From assembly GCF_039531165.1 (NCBI RefSeq), contig NZ_BAAAPN010000035.1:39605-103604 (forward strand): 64,000 nucleotides of DNA, given 5' to 3'. This DNA is from Nostocoides_A vanveenii. GTDB taxonomy: Bacteria; Actinomycetota; Actinomycetes; Actinomycetales; Dermatophilaceae. A model generated the notes under the pieces. That model was not told the origin of the DNA. It did not search any database and saw only the letters and a program-made list of their open reading frames with translations. The translations under genes were made by a program, and so were the position numbers. Shown here piece after piece: positions 61,518 to 64,000 of the stretch. Each line of letters starts with the position of its first letter. The first letter of the stretch is position 1.

Positions 61518-61626
61518 GGGCGGATTGTCCCCCGGAACCGGCCACACCACCCGTTGGATCGGTCAAGGTGAACGCGAGGTGAACAGTTCTGGTCCGGGGT
61601 ATGTACGGGTGGTTGCGACTAGCACA

Positions 61627-62868
61627 ATGGAACGCGTGGACACCTCCGCGCTGATGCTGATCCTCGTGATCGTCACCGCCCTGGCTTTCGATTTCACCAA
61701 CGGCTTCCACGACACCGCCAACGCCATGGCCGCCTCAATCTCCACAGGCGCCCTAAAGCCCAAGGCCGCTGTCGCCCTTGCCGCCGTGCTGAACCTGGTC
61801 GGAGCCTTCCTTTCGGTCGAGGTCGCCTTGACCGTTTCCAATGCCGTGGTCAAACTCCAAGACAAGTCGGGGGCGCCGATCCCGGCCACGCTGGTCGACG
61901 GCGGCAACAAGCTCTTGCTCGTCGTGCTCTGCGGCCTGATCGGCGGGATCGTCTGGAACTTGTTCACCTGGCTGCTCGGCCTGCCGTCGTCGTCCTCCCA
62001 CGCCTTGCTGGGCGGGTTGACCGGCTCCGCGGCCGCGGCTTTCGGCCTCGATGGCGTCAAGTGGACCGGTGACGGCACCAAGCTCGACGGCGTCGTCGGC
62101 AAGGTGCTCATCCCCAGCTTCATCTCCCCCGTCATCGCCATGGCCATCGCCTTCGTCGGCTGCTGGGCGGTCTACAAGCTGACCAACTCGATCATGCACA
62201 AACTCAGCGAGCGCTATTTCCGCTGGGGCCAGATCGGCAGCGCCTCGCTCGTCTCGCTCGCCCACGGCACCAATGACGCGCAGAAGACGATGGGCGTGAT
62301 GACCCTCGCCCTGCTCGCCAGCGGCCATTGGAGCGACACGCACGCCGTGCCGTGGTGGGTGAAGGTGAGCGCCGCGATGGCGATCGCCCTGGGCACCTAT
62401 CTCGGCGGGTGGCGCATCATCCGCACGCTTGGCAAGGGCTTGGTCGACATCACGCCGCGCCAGGGCATGTCGTCCGACGGTTCGTCCGCCGCGGTCATCC
62501 TCGCGGCCAGCCACCTCGGCTTCGCCCTGTCGACGACGCACGTCGCCACCGGCTCCGTCCTCGGCGGCGGGCTCGGTCGCGGGACGCACGTACGCTGGCA
62601 TACGGCCGGCCGGATGGTGATCGCCTGGGCGACGACCTTCCCGCTCGCGGCGCTGGTCGGCGCGATCATGTGGTGGGTCGGCTCCACACTGGGCTACGGC
62701 CCCGGCGCCGTCGTCGTCTTCGTGATCTTGTGCGCGCTGTCGTTCTTCATGTTCGCCAAGTCCAAGCAGAGCCATGTCGGCGCGCACAACGTCAACGAGG
62801 AATGGGACCGGCCGGACGACGTGCTCGACCCCGGCCCCGCCGCCAACCAGACCACCCGCACCCACTGA
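61627..62868 (+). CDS. pitA: Low-affinity inorganic phosphate transporter Pit, copy 2
   Basis: This 413-residue Pit protein is closely related to copy 1. It has DFTNGFHDTANAMAASI, LLGLPSSSSHALLGG, SLAHGTNDAQKTMGVM and SHLGFALSTTHVATGS, and ends VNEEWDRPDD as copy 1 ends VNDEWEGTP. Start at ATG 61627. The DNA around the SLAHGTNDAQ motif is nearly the same in both copies. It heads a second complete three-gene module. Confidence 0.93.
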   Translation: MERVDTSALMLILVIVTALAFDFTNGFHDTANAMAASISTGALKPKAAVALAAVLNLVGAFLSVEVALTVSNAVVKLQDKSGAPIPATLVDGGNKLLLVVLCGLIGGIVWNLFTWLLGLPSSSSHALLGGLTGSAAAAFGLDGVKWTGDGTKLDGVVGKVLIPSFISPVIAMAIAFVGCWAVYKLTNSIMHKLSERYFRWGQIGSASLVSLAHGTNDAQKTMGVMTLALLASGHWSDTHAVPWWVKVSAAMAIALGTYLGGWRIIRTLGKGLVDITPRQGMSSDGSSAAVILAASHLGFALSTTHVATGSVLGGGLGRGTHVRWHTAGRMVIAWATTFPLAALVGAIMWWVGSTLGYGPGAVVVFVILCALSFFMFAKSKQSHVGAHNVNEEWDRPDDVLDPGPAANQTTRTH

Positions 62869-62887
62869 CCCGGAGGAGGAAAGACCA

Positions 62888-63199
62888 ATGCGCAGCATCG
62901 AACTCGCCGTTCAAGGCGGCTGGAAGGTCCTCTACACGGGCCTGACCTTCGGCGCCGGTATGCCGATCGTCTATGCGTTGGCGATGCGCCTGCTGACGAT
63001 CGGCTCCACCGAGGTCGTGGGGGCCGACGGCAAGAGCCAAACGGAGTACACCGTCGCGGGCAAGGCGCTCGCCGGCGTCCTGCTGCTCGTCATCGTGGGC
63101 TTTATCGCTCTGGGGATCACGCTTATCGCGGCGTCCGGCTTCGGCAAGGCCGTCAGCTTCGAGCACATCATTCCCACCATCGTCGAGAAGAAGAAGTGA
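62888..63199 (+). CDS. Small membrane protein of the pit module, copy 2
   Basis: This 103-residue protein matches copy 1: GGWKVLYTGLTFGAGMPIV, ALAGVLLLVIVGFIALGIT and the end SGFGKAVSFEHI. GGAGGAGG lies 8-15 nt before the ATG. It sits 19 bp after pit copy 2 and 4 bp before the DUF3349 gene. Confidence 0.82.
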   Translation: MRSIELAVQGGWKVLYTGLTFGAGMPIVYALAMRLLTIGSTEVVGADGKSQTEYTVAGKALAGVLLLVIVGFIALGITLIAASGFGKAVSFEHIIPTIVEKKK

Positions 63200-63203
63200 C
63201 GCG

Positions 63204-63818
63204 ATGAGCGACCACACCCCCGAGATCGTCGGTTGGGTCGAGGAGGCTTTCCCCGGCGGAGTCGGCCACGACGACGCCGCCCCGCTGCTCGCCGTGCTGC
63301 GTCAGCGGGTGGGGGCCACCCGCACCCTGCAGGTATGCCTGCGACTCGTCGCCGACGGGATCCTCGACGCCTCCGCAGCGGCCCAGGCGAGCACGCCGAA
63401 GGTGCCCCTGCCGCAGAGCGAGTTGCGTCGCGTCGCGGCCCAACTGGTGCTCGCCGGCTGGCCGCTGGCCGACGCCGCGGACGACGACGACAGCGACGTC
63501 ACCGAAGAGGGCTCGTATCTGGGCCGCATCGTGGCGTGGTTGCGCGACGGCTACCCGCAAGGAGTGCCGGAGCACGACTACGTTCCGCTCTTCGCGCTGC
63601 TCAACCGGCGGCTGACCCGCGGTGAGGTCAAACAGGTGGCGAAGGCCTTGCGCCGCGCCTCCATCGCGCCCGCCGGGCCTGGCGATATCGCCGAGGCGAT
63701 CAGCGGCCTGACCAACACCGAAGCCACCGACCGCGACATCGAGCGGGTCCGGGCCAAGCTGGCCGCGAAGGGCTGGCCGGTGGACTTCCCCGACCCCGAC
63801 GCCCAGGTCAGCGCCTGA
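63204..63818 (+). CDS. Double DUF3349 protein of the pit module, copy 2
   Basis: This 204-residue protein has two DUF3349 domains, at residues 5-90 (IVGWVEEAFPGGVGHDDAA, then LVLAGWPLAD) and 105-198 (RIVAWLRDGYPQGVPEHDY, then LAAKGWPVDFPD), with a short acidic linker in place of the long one in copy 1. A strong terminator follows. Confidence 0.85.
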   Translation: MSDHTPEIVGWVEEAFPGGVGHDDAAPLLAVLRQRVGATRTLQVCLRLVADGILDASAAAQASTPKVPLPQSELRRVAAQLVLAGWPLADAADDDDSDVTEEGSYLGRIVAWLRDGYPQGVPEHDYVPLFALLNRRLTRGEVKQVAKALRRASIAPAGPGDIAEAISGLTNTEATDRDIERVRAKLAAKGWPVDFPDPDAQVSA

Positions 63819-63834
63819 CCCGGTGCTACCCCGG

Positions 63835-63887
63835 AACACAGCGACGCCCGTCCGGTGAACTCACGGACGGGCGTCGCTGTGTTTTTT
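63835..63887 (+). terminator. Intrinsic terminator of pit module 2
   Basis: A perfect 20-bp stem (63835-63854 with 63864-63883) with a 9-nt loop runs into a T6 tract (63882-63887). A G9 run follows directly, which is unusual. Confidence 0.92.
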
Positions 63888-63911
63888 GGGGGGGGGTCCC
63901 TATGTTCGGTG

Positions 63912-64000
63912 TCAAGCGGCAGCGGCGGTGCGGGGCTGGTAGGGCTGGCGGTTGCGGAGCATGGCGTGTATGACGTCGCAGCGACGTCTGGCGAGACAGA
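63912..64000 (-). pseudogene. IS110-family transposase C-terminal end, runs off window
   Basis: Twenty-eight codons of the minus strand read CLARRRCDVIHAMLRNRQ, then PYQP and a stop, the usual IS110-family C-terminus (LARRRxDVLxAMLRD). The rest lies beyond the right edge, so intactness cannot be judged. Confidence 0.75.

Overview
This window is about 70% G+C DNA from a Gram-positive actinomycete. IdeR, MenB, DUF3027, DUF2530, DUF3349, a ydaO-type leader on an NlpC/P60 gene, CIRCE-controlled groEL, frequent GTG starts and many GTGA/ATGA gene overlaps all fit. I would place it tentatively in Micrococcales (Intrasporangiaceae/Dermatophilaceae-like). It is mostly ordinary chromosome; mobile-element remnants appear at 54.4-56.0 kb and at the right edge. 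By reading alone I found the word GGCATAC/GTATGCC about 75 times, roughly one per 850 bp and about ten times a simple composition expectation. It is read in all three coding frames.

0-8.4 kb is a purine/ureide catabolism locus. On the minus strand are a UraA-type nucleobase permease and the FAD and 2Fe-2S subunits of a molybdenum hydroxylase (xanthine dehydrogenase type), running off the left edge, together with a PucR-type regulator. Divergent from the regulator are AllH (DUF2877) and a 1034-residue fusion of AllF (FdrA) and AllG (DUF1116). These would form an oxamate carbamoyltransferase, the last step of anaerobic allantoin degradation. A 19-bp direct repeat in the regulator/allH interval is a candidate operator.

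8.4-24.4 kb holds tRNA-Arg(CCU), a TetR/DHA2 efflux pair with a clear operator, and menB. Next come three adjacent genes (ECF sigma, anti-sigma, MarR) that each carry an apparent frameshift. A PH-domain protein, a macrodomain protein, an NlpC/P60 hydrolase behind a c-di-AMP riboswitch, an MFS-ideR pair, pdxH, citA, serC and a MarR/MFS operon follow. Two unlisted 29-codon genes flank serC.

24.4-36.7 kb holds a tandem repeat and a 38-bp palindrome, an AzgA-type purine permease, DUF2530, GNAT, an acyltransferase-SGNH protein, a cold-shock/DUF3027 pair, an aldose epimerase, and an MprAB-PepD-like two-component system with its HtrA-type protease.

36.7-54.4 kb holds a HelD/HelR-like helicase, two medium-chain reductases, a DUF2339 membrane protein, a SigE-family sigma with a membrane-anchored partner, an acyl-CoA ligase, a MacB/FtsX-type ABC transporter, HD and NUDIX enzymes, and two tandem paralogous secreted proteins.

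54.4-64 kb begins with an ISL3 remnant, a truncated gene and an IS256 remnant. groEL follows with two CIRCE operators, then a three-gene phosphate-transport module (pit, small membrane protein, double DUF3349) present twice around an inverted P1-family peptidase. An IS110 transposase end runs off the right edge.
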